DNA of 64,000 nt from Phoenix dactylifera (GCF_009389715.1 NW_024067928.1:303036-367035), one strand, 5' to 3'. Shown: positions 36,561 to 47,960, counted from the stretch's first letter. The notes: generated from the sequence alone by a model not told the origin. Program-made: numbers and translations.

Positions 36561-37869
36561 GGATTGCCGATTCCACAAGAAAATTCACTCTTGCATGCAT
36601 GTTTAAATAAGTGACCCGAGTGGGAATGGCTAAGTAAATCTTTAAATCAAATTGACGTTAGGGTTTTACGGTCAAGTATAAGTTATGATGCTATGAGAGG
36701 TACATCATGTCAAAAACTCCAACACATACATTTACCGTTGTCAGTCTTTTGTTGTAACGTATGGGTGACTAAGTTATGATGCTATGAGATTACTTAAGTA
36801 AATCATATTTATCTAATGGTTTTAGATCGAGGCAATGAGAAGCATCTGTTCTTTCTTTCTTTTTTTTGTTTCATTGATGTAAATGCTCGTCCTCTCATGC
36901 AGCAAATGAGCTGTTGAACTTTCGCGAATTAATTAACATGCATGTAGGATACTTGCAGCATGAAGCCTACGTGTGTTTATCATTAACTTAGATGCCGTGT
37001 GAAAGATTAATGTTCTTGACTGTTCTGCTATTTATGCTTTTAATCTTGTATTTATTCGGTGATTTGTCTTTTCTTATGCCAATGGAATGGCATGGACCTA
37101 AGAAACTGAGGGTAGAAAACAGTACTAATTTGAGCTATGGTAGAGAGAGAGAACATATGAGCTATGGTAGAGAATATTATTATTTGAAAGGAAGAATACT
37201 TTGAGCTATGGTAGAGAGAGAGAACATATGAAAGATGGGACCTTGGCTCACTTCATCTTATTCTGTTGTTTCCGATGACCTTTATGACGAGAGTGCCCTC
37301 ATTTAGAATTCTCATGTTAGCTCATGTGGGTCTTCTTGTCTCCTCCCTCGTTCTTTAGCGAGGCAGTAGCCGTTTCTGGACTTTGCTTTTAGATTAGTAA
37401 CTCCAGGTTTGTTACTCCCATCATTGCAGGCAATAACCTTTGCAGATTGATATCAATCATAGATTCATGGTACAAATTAAAATACCACGCAGACCTACAA
37501 GTCCTATGCACAACACCTTACGCACAAGTATATTAAAAAAAATTTAAAAAACGAAAAATAAAGCAAGAGACATAGCCCTCATAAGAAGCTCTTCCTTTAA
37601 TTTTGAGCGAGGCAGACAGAGAGTATCTCCTCTTCCTTTATCTTTTTTTTCCACAGATCATCACACTCCATGTTCCATGAGCATTAGAAGAGTACCCGAG
37701 GTCTATGACACCTTGGACTAGTTTATATGGTCCTCTAAGATCTCTCTAGTTAGAGGCTTTTCCTTTCTTTCTTTTGCTCCTGGGGTAAAGAGGAGGAGGT
37801 GGTTCAGTTGCCTTTATTGGTCTGAGAGAAATGTAGGGAGGGTGCAAGTTGGCAAGAGAATGCTCCAAT

Positions 37870-37910
<41 letters not shown>

Positions 37911-38374
37911 AAAAGCTAAAGGAAGAAACAGAACCCAAGAGTGCAGAGAGAGGATAAAGGCTAAAAGGAGAAACAAAACCCGAGAGTGCAGTACTCGAGG
38001 AAGCTTCTCTGAGAGCTTTGGAGGGCAGGCACGGTGGGGGAGCATTCAATTCAAGATCTCGAGGCATATGTGGACGGGTCCGAGGCTCCTTTCAAGCCGA
38101 AATCATCTGCGGGGAGAACAAAGCACCTCGGATAAAGGGACGGACAGCACTAATACAGTTTGGGAGAGGGCAGAGAATACTGTTTGGAAGAGGAGAGAGA
38201 AGAGGGGTGGGGAGGGTGGCGAGGATAAAGGTAAACAAGGATTCGAGATAAGAAAGTACCATCGGAAGAGGGGAAGCTTCGCTTCTTTTACAGGGTAGTT
38301 TGCACTAGCAGCAGATAACAGCCGTTTGTGCGAACAAAAATCACATACAACGGGCACCATAAAAACAAAATATT
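36561..38374. other. Downstream and intergenic stretch
   Basis: Begins with the 3' untranslated region of the MYB-CC gene. A phrase TTTGAGCTATGGTAGAGAGAGAG recurs three times at 37128-37230. A (GA)n run at 37874-37907 starts a purine-rich, GC-richer block (37850-38300) with open frames on both strands of low information; I do not recognise it and treat it as a repeat. Confidence 0.45.
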
Positions 38375-38833
38375 GGGTGTTTGTTTTTTATAATATATTT
38401 TCTCTTACATAGACAATCCAAAAATCAAATAGGGATAGAAGAATTTTTATTAACGGAGTCCGTCGGTTTTTTAATTTTTAAAAAAATAAAAAAATTATAC
38501 GCGCCAATTAAGAAGAACCATCAATAAAAAAAGATCATTTGCATCATTTTTCTTTCTCATCAAGCATTTCCTATTCTTTTTCTCATCAAGCCCTCTCTCC
38601 ATCCATGAGGGCTTTCTTCTCCTCCCTAGTCTTTTTCTTCCTTCTTTTTGAAAATTATGTATCAATTTATCTAAAGTGTGCATTGGAATGTTGAATGACT
38701 ATTTTGCTAGGTGTGTATCATTTGATCATATAGTATGTACTCATGAATACCATGTTCTGAAAATTATGCAATGATTTATCTGAAGATATGTATTAAGTTG
38801 CTGCTCAAGTATATATCGCAAAATCTTACAGTA

Positions 38834-39108
38834 TGTTGGAAGTTACAACAAATCAAAACATTTGGTAATGGGCAGTCAATGTGTGGTAATGGGTAGTCAA
38901 TAATTATGTGGTAATGGGCTGCCTAATAATGTGGTAATGGATAGTCAATTTTTTTCTGTTAGAGTTAAGTGGCTTATGTTTTTATTTTGCATCGTAATGC
39001 CTATATAAGGCTGCCTAGTTTTTCATTTTGACATGAGATTAGAAAGAAATTACAAACTATTGTGTGCTTTGAAAAGAGAGTGGTATAGTCCGTAGACTTC
39101 TCTTAATA
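38834..39108 (+). repeat. Left LTR of the Copia element
   Basis: 275 bp with four tandem copies of a roughly 20 bp GGTAATGGGTAGTCAAT-like unit in the U3 part and a TATA box (CTATATAAGG at 39001). Confidence 0.95.
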
Positions 39109-39156
39109 TTGGTATCAGAGCCACTTAGATCTATTTTCTCACCTTCTCTTCTTCTC

Positions 39157-40080
39157 ATGGCCTCTACCAATACCCTAGTCAATTCACAAGTACCCAAGTT
39201 ATCGAAAGATAACTATGAGAGTTGGTCAATCTAGATGAGAGCTTTATTAGGTTCCCAAGACTTATGGGAGCTAATGGTTGTTGGGTTCATGGAACCCACA
39301 CCAGAGGAAGAAGCCGCCTACACTGCCGAACAAAAGAAGAAGGAAGGATAGTAGGACTCGTTTCCTACTCTATCAAGGGTTGATGAGTCTACCTTTGAAA
39401 GAGTTGCCGAAGCAACGACGAGTAAGGAAGCATGGAAAATCCTTGCTACGATCTACAAAGGAGTCGAGCGGGTTAAGCAAATTCATCTCCAAACTCTGAG
39501 GTAGGATTTTGAAGCCGCTCAAATGAAAGACGAGGAAAATATTTTCGACTATTATTCGCGATTAGTATTAATCATGAATAATATGAGGAGAAATTGAGAA
39601 AAAATAGAAGATGTACGAGTCATGGAGAATTTGCTCCGATCCCTCTCATCAAAGTTCGAGCACGTGGTGGCGGCGATTGAAGAGTCGAAGAATTTGGAGG
39701 AGATCTCAATTGAGGAGCTCTTGGGATCTCTCCAAGTTCATGAGCAACGCATGCAAAAGAAAACTATCTCCACAGCTTTAGAACAAGCGCTATAGTCAAA
39801 GATGACTTTAAGTGATCGAGGCTCACATGGTAGAGGCCGTGGTCATGGTAGAGGCAGGGGACGTGGTCCCCAATAGAACCACTCAAAATCAAGTGCAGAC
39901 CTAAAGCTTTAGAGGCCGAGGACGAGGCAATTGGGGAAGATTCACACCTGGGCGTGGAAATCTTCTGTCTTTTAACAAGAATGTTCAGTACTACAACTGT
40001 CATAATTTGGGCACTATGCATCAGATTGCTGGCACAAAATCGAAGAGCAAACCAATCTTGCTGAAGTAACAAATAATGAG
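39157..40080 (+). pseudogene. Copia gag remnant
   Basis: Starts at ATGGCCTCTACC (39157), soon after the primer-binding site. The product shows the UBN2/gag pattern (KLSKDNYESWS; later YYSRLVLIMNNMR and LLRSLSSKFEHVVAAIEE) and a GRGRGRG nucleic-acid-binding stretch followed by a damaged CCHC knuckle (YYNCHNLG). At least five in-frame stops or frameshifts interrupt it, so no full-length Gag is made. Frames of 60-100 codons in this region are its fragments or shadows. Confidence 0.8.
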
Positions 40081-40239
40081 GGTAACAACTCTACATTTCT
40101 TCTTGTTCATGATGATTCAAGTGTTCAGAATGATGCTTGGTACCTTGACTCGGGTGCTAGCAACCATATGTGCGGAAAGAAAGAATTTTTCATGGAACTC
40201 ACAGAAGGAGTTCATGGAAATGTGAGTTTGGGAGATTCT
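40081..40239 (+). pseudogene. Copia aspartic protease fragment, cut by the hAT insertion
   Basis: Contains WYLDSGASNHMCG, the usual Copia protease active-site context (DSGA). It is interrupted at codon GAT TCT by the hAT element at 40240; the reading frame resumes at 41288 with KLLVKGKGKI. Confidence 0.85.
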
Positions 40240-41287
40240 TAGAGCTGTTAATGAGCCGAGCCGGCTCGTTTCACAAAATCTCAGGCTCGGGCTCGGTACC
40301 GAGCCCTGTATTGGGCTCGGGCTTGCTTGGCACAGCCTGACTCGGGCTTGAGCTCGTAAAACTCATTTGCCCGAGCGCGAGCGCGAGCCCGCCCCATCCC
40401 CATCCCCATCCCCATCCCCGAGCTCGGTTTGTCGTCGGAGAGAAGAACGAAGGAAAGAAAGAAAGAAAGAAAAGAAGAAGAAGAGAAGAAAGAAGGAAAG
40501 AAAGATAGAAAGAAAAAGAGAAAAGAGAAGAAATGACTCACCGGTTCATCATCACGTGCGGTGGCCGCTGGCTTTGGCCGCAAGCACTTCCGGCATGGGC
40601 GTTGGCTGCAGGCATGGGCGTCGGCCGCAGGCACGACTGAGGACGCCGCGGGCTCGGCCACGAGTGCCGCCGGCCGTGGCCCGAACCTCCCATGCGAGGG
40701 ACTCCTTCCCTGATTCACCAGTGGAGAAGGGCTTCTCCTCCCCTCCTCTGTTGCCGGTGGAAGAGTCGGCAAAGAGAGAAAAGGAAAGGGGGAGAAAGGG
40801 AGAAGAAAGAGGGGCCTCGCTGGAACGTTCTGGAGAAACCAAGAAGAAAGGAGAAGAAAAGAAAAATAAAGAGAAGGAGGAGGGAATGGGTTAACAGGTT
40901 GGATTCAGGTTAACGGGTTGAGTCCGAATCCAAACTAATCCAATCCGATTTACAGAAATTAAATGGATTTGGGTTAGCTCGGGTTGGGTCTGATCTAAAT
41001 CCAACTGGGTTCAATCAGATTGGGATTTAAATTGATTAAGCCAAATAAAATTTAACTGGGTTGAGTCCAAGTTTAATTAAGATCCAATTAAATTATTAAT
41101 TGGACTGAGCCGTCATTGGGCTCGTGAGCTACTCGAGCTCGAGCTCGGGCTCGGGCTCGGATTGAAATGGGCCTTATTTTGGGCTTGGGCCCGTTTGACT
41201 AACGAGCCGAGCTCGAGCCGAGCTTTTATCGAGCTGGGCCTGAGCCGAGCCCGAGCAGCTCGGCCCGTTAACAGCCCTAGAGATTCT
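40232..41287. mobile_element. Nonautonomous hAT transposon inside the Copia element, 8 bp TSD
   Basis: The 1040 bp element 40240-41279 begins TAGAGCTGTTAATGAGCCGA and its inverted right end reads TAGGGCTGTTAACGGGCCGA, a hAT-type TIR. The 8 bp target GAGATTCT is present on both sides (40232-40239 and 41280-41287), as expected for hAT. Interior: a GC-rich block (40360-40760) with four CCCATC units and purine repeats, then a GGTT-rich part (40880-41100). No transposase was recognised. Long open frames on both strands reflect its composition. Confidence 0.9.
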
Positions 41288-42240
41288 TCAAAACTCCTAG
41301 TTAAAGGCAAAGGAAAGATCAAAATCTATCAAAAGAATGGTAAGCTCAAGTATATTTCTGATGTTTACTATATTCCTAACATGAAAAGCAATATTATTAG
41401 CATCGGTCAACTACTTGAAAAAGAATACATATACATATGGAGAACAACCATCTTGGTTGAAAAATGCAAATGGAAGCCTCATAGCTTGTGTTAAGATGAT
41501 AAAGAACCGTATGTTCCCCTTGCATCTAAATACGGAATTCAAGAAGTGTTTTCAAGGACTTGTTGAGAATGAGTCATGGAGGTGGCATCTTCGCTTCAAC
41601 CATCTAAACTTTAATGGCCTGAAGCTGTTTTCTACGGCCGGCATGGTACATGGCCTACCAGCAATCGATCCACCAAATCATATTTGTGAAGGTTGCATAC
41701 TTGGCAAGCAACCACGGCTTCCTTTTTCTAGTGAAAAGTCATGGAGAGCAGAGGCACCATTGCAACTTGTTCACACTGGCATCTGCGGACCGATTGAGCC
41801 TGTCTCTTTGGGAGGTAATAGATATTTTATTACCTTTATTGATGACTTCAATAGAAATTATGAGTGTACCTTCTTAAAGAAAAATCTGCCGTTTTCATTA
41901 CTTTCAAGCACTTCAAAGCTCTAGTTGAAGCGGAGAGTGGTTACAAGCTTTTAACTCTCCGATCTGACCGAGGTAGTGAGTACACCTCAAATATCTTTCA
42001 AGAATATTGCAGGGAGTAAGGCATAAAGAGGAAGTATACTACTGCCTACACATCACAGCAAAACGGCATCGCAGAGAGAAAGAACTGAACCATCCTTGAC
42101 ATGACAAGAACCATGCTCAAAGAAAAGGGATTGCTGAAGCAGTTCTGGTTGGAAGCTGTGGCGTGCTCAACTTATTTGCTCAATCGATGTCCGACGAAGA
42201 TAGTGAAGAACAAGACACTTAAAGAGGCATAGAGTGGTTA
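41288..42240 (+). pseudogene. Copia protease C-terminus and integrase remnant
   Basis: The order is a GAG-pre-integrase region (YIPNMKSNIISIGQL; WRWHLRFNHLN...CEGCILGKQ, the HHCC zinc motif) followed by the integrase core. The first catalytic Asp, normally in HTDICGP, is Gly here (HTGICGP). The second (LRSDRGSEY) and the Glu context (NGIAERKN) survive in other frames. Frameshifts near 41460 and 41885 and stops near 42020 and 42230 break it. Confidence 0.88.
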
Positions 42241-42250
42241 CAAGCCTAGT

Positions 42251-42640
42251 GTGACACACCTACGAATATTTGGGTGTGTTGCATATGCTCAAGTACCTGA
42301 TGTCAAAAGAAAAAAACTTGATAATCGCGGTGAAAAATGTATCTTCATTGGATACAGTGAGGAGTCAGAAGCATATAAGCTCTATAACCTACTAACCAAG
42401 AAACTAGTAGTTAGTAGAGATGTCGTCTTCAACGAAGGAGAATCATGAAACCGGAGCAATGAAGAAACTGCCAAAGAGCAACTTATAGTGGATGAACCTA
42501 ATGAACCCCCACAAAAGGCTCCACCACCAGCTACACCACCATCTCCTCAACAAGCTACACCCTCTCCTGGAAGAGGCTCTTCATCTTCTGGGGGAGGTAG
42601 TAGCAACAGATCTACCATGCATTGAGGTCCCATCAGAATG
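42251..42640 (+). pseudogene. Copia integrase C-terminal and linker fragment
   Basis: THLRIFGCVAYAQVPDVKR ... KCIFIGYSEESEAYKLYN is the conserved region after the integrase core. It ends in a stop at 42446, followed by a Pro/Ser/Gly-rich linker (42500-42620) typical of the segment before RT. Confidence 0.85.
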
Positions 42641-43495
42641 AGAAGCCTTAGGAAGATTTATGAGCAGATAAAAGATGACGATGAGCTCAATTTTTTCTGT
42701 TTATATGTTCACCACGAGCTTCTCACCTTCCAAGAGGCCAAGGAAGAAGATTGTTGGAGATCGGCAATGGAGGAGGAGATTCACACCATCCAAAAGAATA
42801 ACACCTGGGAGTTGACAACACTTCCGCAAAATCATAAAGCGATTGGTGTCAAGTGGGTATACAAGATTAAGCGAACAACAGATGGTGGAATTGATCGGTA
42901 CAAGACGAGGCTTGTAGCGAAAGGCTACAAACATAAATATGGCATCGATTATGAAGAAGTATTTGCTCCGGTTGCTTAACTGGATACGGTGAGATTATTG
43001 ATTTCCCTTGTAGCTCATCACATATGGAAGATATACCACCTTGATGTTAAGTCAGCATTCCTCATTGGCATACTTGAGGAAGAGGTATATGTGCAACAAC
43101 CAAAAAGTTTTCTGGTGAAAGGGCAAGAGAACAAAGTTTACCGCCTGAAGAAAGCCGTGTATGGTTTAAAGCAAGCACCACAGGCCTGGAACGCGATCGA
43201 TGAATATCTTCATCAAAATTGCTTCACCAGATGTCCCTATGAGCATGCCGTCTACATGAAAAGAAACCATCAAGGCGAATTTCTAATAATTTGCCTTTAT
43301 GTTGATGACTTGCTATACACAGGTAATAGTGCTGAGATGTTTGTAGAGTTCAAGATATCCATGTTCAATGAATTTGAGATGACGGACAATGGGTTGATGT
43401 CCTACTTCCTTGGCATCGAAGTGCAGCAGCAGCAAGATGGGATCTTTATATCCCAAAAGAAGTACATGAAGGAGATCTTGGAGAATTCAATATGA
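42638..43495 (+). pseudogene. Copia reverse transcriptase remnant
   Basis: Two frames in the same phase, 42638-42979 and 42989-43495, are separated by a TAA nonsense codon after FAPVA. Motifs are EEEIHTIQKNNTWEL, GVKWVYKIKR, YHLDVKSAFLIG, VYGLKQAPQAWN and the catalytic LYVDDLLYTGN (YVDD). A 1 nt loss near 43493 shifts it relative to RNase H. Confidence 0.92.
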
Positions 43496-44241
43496 GTAAC
43501 TGCAACCCAGTGAACACCCCAGTAGCCATAAGAATGAAGCTATCTAGAGAAGAAAATGGAGGTTTCATGGACTCGACTCTTTTTAAGAGTCTAGTTGGTA
43601 GTCTGAGGTACTTGACGATCACTAGGCCCGATATCGTTTATGGAATCGGACTTGTGAGTTGCTACATGGAGACACCAAAGGAGTCTCATTGGCTAGATAT
43701 GAAAAGGATTCTAAGATATATTAATGGCACTCTCAACCTTGGTCTTTTCTATGCTTATGATGAAATTGTACAACTAGTTATCTATTCAGATAATGATTGG
43801 GGAGGTAACCAAGATGAGAGAAAAAGCACCGCAGGATATGTTTTCTATCTTGGGTCAACTGCATTTTCTTGGACCTCCAAGAAGCAAAGAGTTGTGGCCT
43901 TATCGTCATGCGAAGCAGAATATGTGGCAGTTTCATCAACCATTTGTGAAGCAATCTGGTTATGGAATTTGTTAAAAGAGTTGGATCATGCACAACAAGA
44001 ACCGATAGTGATATATGTGGATAACAAATCATCCATAAAGCTCGCAAAAAATCCAATCCAACATAGGAGGAGCAAGCACATTGATACTCGGTTCCATTTT
44101 CTTAGGGACCATATAAAGAAGAAAACTATGGAATTAGATTATTGTCATACAATGGAGCAAGCAGCTGACATTTTTACCAAGTCGTTGCCGATTGAATCCT
44201 TTAGAAGGCTAATAGAAATGCTCGGATTGAGAACATTTTGA
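43492..44241 (+). pseudogene. Copia RNase H fragment
   Basis: The longest intact piece, 249 codons. Landmarks are GSLRYLTITRPDIVYGIGLV, YSDNDWGGNQDERKSTAGY, SSCEAEYVAVS, VDNKSSIKLAKNP and HIDTRFHFLRDHI. The stop lies 12 bp before the right LTR. Confidence 0.93.
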
Positions 44242-44253
44242 TTTGAGAGGACG

Positions 44254-44552
44254 TGTTGGAAGTTACAACAAATCAAAACGTTTGATAATGGGTAGTCAAT
44301 GTATGGTAATGGGAAGTCAATGTATGGTAATGGGTAGTGAATAATTATGTGGTAATGGGCTGCCTAATTATGTGGTAATGGGTAGTCAGTTTTTTTTTCT
44401 TTTAGAATTAAGTGGATTTACATTTTCGTTTTACATTGTAATGCCTATATAAGGCTGCCTAGTTTTTCATTTTGATATGAGATTAGAAAGAAATTACAAA
44501 CTATTGTGTGCTTTGAAAAGAGAGTGGTATAGTCCGTAGGCTTCTCTTAACA
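44254..44552 (+). repeat. Right LTR of the Copia element
   Basis: 299 bp. It carries five rather than four copies of the GGTAATGGG-type unit, which accounts for most of the length difference from the left LTR. Confidence 0.95.
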
Positions 44553-45002
44553 CAGTATGTATCAGAAAGCTAACAAGTATATATTACTTAGCTATATAGT
44601 ATGTACTGAAGAGCATCATTTTCAGACTGTGTATCGATTTACCTAGATATGTATATTGGGATGTTAGATGACTATATTGCTAGGTGTACATCGACTAGCT
44701 ATATACTATATACTGGTGAACATCATATTCTGAAAACTATATATCGATTTATCTGAAAGTATATATTGGGTTGCTACTAGTTGTGTAACAGAAAGCCCAT
44801 GAGTGTGAATCACTTGATGAAGAAGAAAGAGAATGCGGCGATCTTTCTTTCCTCACGGTCTCTATTAGCATGTGAATTTTTTTTTTTTTAATTATGGAAC
44901 TAATGGACTCTGTTAGTAGAAGTTCTATCTTTATTGGACTTTTGGATTTTCTCTTTAAGATGCACGTAAGAGAAAATATGGAAAAAAAAAGAGTTCCGCC
45001 CC

Positions 45003-45618
45003 ATATGATGTACTATGGTGCCTGTATGATTTGTGTTTAGTTTGCATTGGATTCTCTCTCTAAAATTTCAAAGGGGGCCAAAATATAGTTAAGCATGAAA
45101 GCAGGTTGGGAACATTAATATTGATTGTTGTCTTACAAAGGACCTGAGTTATGTGAATGTTTCTAGACTTGAATGTTGATAGTGTCTACAATTTACAACA
45201 TGATATGGAGGGCCATTTTGGGAAGATGCATTGCAGGACAGATTGATTTAAATGCATAAATTAGATGTGTGGTAAAGGACTTGACAAAGTGGCTCCATCC
45301 AAGTGAGGCTACCACACCAAGGAGTTTGTCTCTGAAGTTCCAAGATGTTACAATAATTGAATAATTATATCATCTAGAGGAGCAAAGAAAAGAGGGCATC
45401 ACCAGCATGTTTGAAATGGAGGGTTATAACTTATGAGGTCTGATCCATTTGGATTAGTTTGGGCTGCCACTAGACCAGCCTGCAGATCAAGCACGCGCTC
45501 TGCACGTGCTAAGCCAGCAGTAGACTCCCGATGGAAGTCTTCTTTCCTTTTCTTTCCCTGCACCAAGGATGTTTGGTGGAAGATGATAATGTAATTCATA
45601 ACATGTTTACAATTTTCA
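45003..45618. other. Gene-free stretch between the transposon nest and LINE remnants
   Basis: No coding or repeat signature was identified in this roughly 600 bp. Confidence 0.5.
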
Positions 45619-45629
45619 ATGCTTACACC

Positions 45630-47400
45630 AACCCATGTTTCATCCATCAAAATCTCAGGCGCAAAACGATGACCTCATTAAGGCTATCACAGTAGAGGAA
45701 ATTGAGCAAGCTCTTAGGAACATGCATCCAGATAAAGCTCCGGATAGTTTTCCTCCTTTTTTCTTTCAAAAGTTTTGGCATCTTATCAAAAAGAAGGTCA
45801 TCAATGCGGTCAAATATTGTTTTTCAAGTTGCTAGTATGCCAAATTCTTGGGCCCAAATTAATCTATGTCACCCTCATCCCTCAAAAAAATTAATCCTGC
45901 TAATGTGGATGAATGCAATACTATCTATAAAATTGTAGCAAAGATCCTAGCCACTAGAATCAAGCCTATTCTTCCTTCATCTCATATTTGAGGAGCAAGT
46001 GCTTTTACCAGGGGGCATAACATTGCAGAAAATATCCTGCTAGCACAAGAAATGATGCACTCCTTAATGTAGGCACCAACATCAAAAGCTTTAATTAGTA
46101 TCAAGCTAGACATGGAGAAAACCTTCATTCGAATCGGATCCACCAGCCCTTCTTATTTAACATATGGTTTTCACGGTAGATTCATTAAATGGATTAGAGC
46201 ATGTGTCACTCAAACCACTTTTTCAATTCTTGTCAATGGCTCAGCTTTGGCTTGGCTTTCACCTTCTTGTGGCCTTCGGTAGGGTTGCCCATTATCTCCT
46301 TATATGCTTATATTACGTGCTCAATTTCTATCCGTCTTGATGCATGCTGTGGTGCAAAGTAGTCTGCTCAAAGTTTGTCAACCAAGTCGGGTACAATCTG
46401 TGCACCTGTCGTATATACTATTTGCTGATGACTCTCTACTTGTGGCCAGGGCTACTCTCAAAAATTCTATTTGCTTAAAAGCAATCCTTGATGCATATTG
46501 TTCTCTATCTGGGCAGGCCATCGATGCTTCTAAGTCCCACATCCGATTCAGTCCTACTACTCCTCGGAGGATAAAAGGTGGCATCAGAAGGCTTTTTCAA
46601 ATGCCGGAAAAGTGGAGTGTTTGGAAGTATTTGGGAGTTCCTGTGTCAGGTATGAGCCTCTACGGCCAGATGACTTCGTTTTCTTGGTGGATAAAATTGT
46701 CATGCCCCCGTCTCCGCGAGGCACGTATGGCACCCAGTGCCCACATGAGGGAGGAACATAGGGCTTCCCTGCCAGATATTGTCCGGTTTTGAGGCTCGTA
46801 CGCATGCCGCATGCACCGCTCAGACTACTACTCAGAGGACAAAAATAGAGACACGGATTGCAACTATATTGCTTGGCTTGTATTGATGCTCCTTTACTTG
46901 TTATAGCCGGAATGGAAAAAAGAATTTCGTGCCGGGGACATCGGGTGGGTAGTAAGAGGTTTCACTTGATTTCTTGGAGTCATGTTTTTAAGCCTAAGGA
47001 ATATTGGGTGGTCTGGGAGCCGTTTCGCTCACCCAATGAAGGCAAGCTTCGATTACCAAGTTATCTGGTGTATTGGGGATGGTTCTAATATAGAAGTGTT
47101 GAAGACCCTTAGTTGTCACCTATTCCTCTTAATGAATGGCTTAACTTTATTAATGTGGATGCTATAACTGATAACATGATGGTGCAGTCCCTTATGCTTC
47201 CTCCTGGCAAATGGAATCTTCATAAATTGGCCACTCTTTTTCTCCTCTGAGATGATGAACAAGATCGCTAAATCATATCTGCTAGGCCCCTAGGAAGCTA
47301 AATCATATTTTTGTTGGAAAAAAATGGTGCCTAGAAATTGCTATATCATTATTTTATAAAAAAATAATTTACTAAAATAAATTTAGAGGATTAATAAGAG
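45630..47400 (+). pseudogene. Degenerate non-LTR (LINE) reverse transcriptase
   Basis: Fragments in changing frames follow the order of a plant L1-type ORF2: EIEQALRNMHPDKAP...FFFQKFWHLIKK (45690-45810), the RT core with the catalytic YILFADDSLLVA (46417-46452), then SGQAIDASKSHIRFSP and KYLGVPV, and after 46.9 kb HLISWSHVFKPKEYW. Many stops and frameshifts are present. An unrelated segment starting TGTCATGCCCCC interrupts it at about 46698-46905. Confidence 0.8.
46698..46905 (+). mobile_element. Short TGTCATGCC-type insertion in the LINE
   Basis: The LINE coding trace (WWIKL before, KRISC after) is interrupted by about 200 bp that begin TGTCATGCCCCCGTCTCCGC, like the elements at 9859 and 63953, and end near TTGTTATA. 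The right boundary is approximate. Confidence 0.4.
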
Positions 47401-47960
47401 CTTGTCTGGATCGAGGCGTATGATATACACTGCCCTAAGAATATAATTTGCCTCCTATATGCATGTTTGCGACGATCTCGTTCCCAAGATACAACAGCTC
47501 AACTCAGCCCGATTCTCCTCTAACGAGCATGATCGCTGGGGAGGCTTGATCCGACTAACTACTTTAGTTGCCCATAAAAGATAAAAAGATAGAAAGTAAA
47601 AAAGTTGAAGAGTAAAAGAACTTTGTATGGAAAAAACTCTCGGAAGACAGACTACTAGTGAAAAAGAGAAAAAGAGAGATCGGATTAGATTAGGATTAAT
47701 CCTGGATGAGTCTATTTATAGGCTCTATCCGAAGACCGAAGAGATGCGAAATGTTTTGGAAACATCGTATCTTTTCGGAAGCCAACATACTCTTCTAAAG
47801 AGTCACAACTCTTCTGAAAGAGGTGCCTCGAAAAAAAATATTTTAAAATATTGCGAACAACTAAACTTTAAAGGATAAGAAAAAAATATTTTTTAAAATT
47901 AAAACTCAAACAATTTTTGCCAAGGATATGTATAGCTTGCAGAACCAGCCATATCATTCG
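47400..47960. other. Unidentified insertion-like block inside the LINE remnant
   Basis: From about 47400 the LINE trace is lost until the RNase H trace resumes after 48020. The block includes GATCGAGGCGTATGATATAC, CGACGATCTCGTTCCCAAG and an AG-rich 84-codon open frame (47627-47878). I do not recognise it; it may be a solo LTR or other insertion. Confidence 0.35.

Larger units (their letters stand above)
38829..44557 (+). mobile_element. Ty1/Copia LTR retrotransposon, defective, with 5 bp TSD
   Basis: Left LTR 38834-39108 (275 bp) and right LTR 44254-44552 (299 bp) begin TGTTGGAAGTTACAAC and end CTTCTCTTAATA / CTTCTCTTAACA. The element is flanked by the duplicated target CAGTA (38829-38833 and 44553-44557). 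A primer-binding site TGGTATCAGAGCC (39110-39122), complementary to initiator tRNA-Met, follows the left LTR, and a purine-rich tract precedes the right one. Domain order gag, protease, integrase, RT, RNase H is that of Copia. Frameshifts, stops and a 1040 bp hAT insertion make it dead. The two intact ends and the TSD show insertion as a unit. Confidence 0.95.
38375..45002. mobile_element. Outer TIR DNA transposon, interrupted by a Copia element
   Basis: The left end (ATATTTTCTCTTACATAGAC, then AATCCAAAAATC, then TTTATTAACGGAGTCC) matches the inverted right end (ATATTTTCTCTTACGTGCAT, then AATCCAAAAGTCC, then TACTAACAGAGTCC) over roughly 90 bp. The ends begin near GGG at 38375 and 45002. The interior outside the Copia insertion is a tandem array of about 110 bp units (AATTATGTATCAATTTATCT ... 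TTGCTAGGTGTGTATC ... ATAGTATGTACT); one unit is split by the retrotransposon. Without the insertion the element is about 0.9 kb with no coding capacity. MULE-like by its long TIRs, but no 9 bp target duplication could be confirmed. Confidence 0.6.

Noticed and set aside
37849-38298. 149-codon frame rich in Arg, Glu and Gly
   Set aside because: Begins in a GA microsatellite; several frames are open on both strands, with no domain.
40281-40913. Four overlapping 70-175 codon frames on both strands
   Set aside because: They lie between hAT termini and consist of low-complexity Arg/Glu/Lys or Pro/Ser runs.
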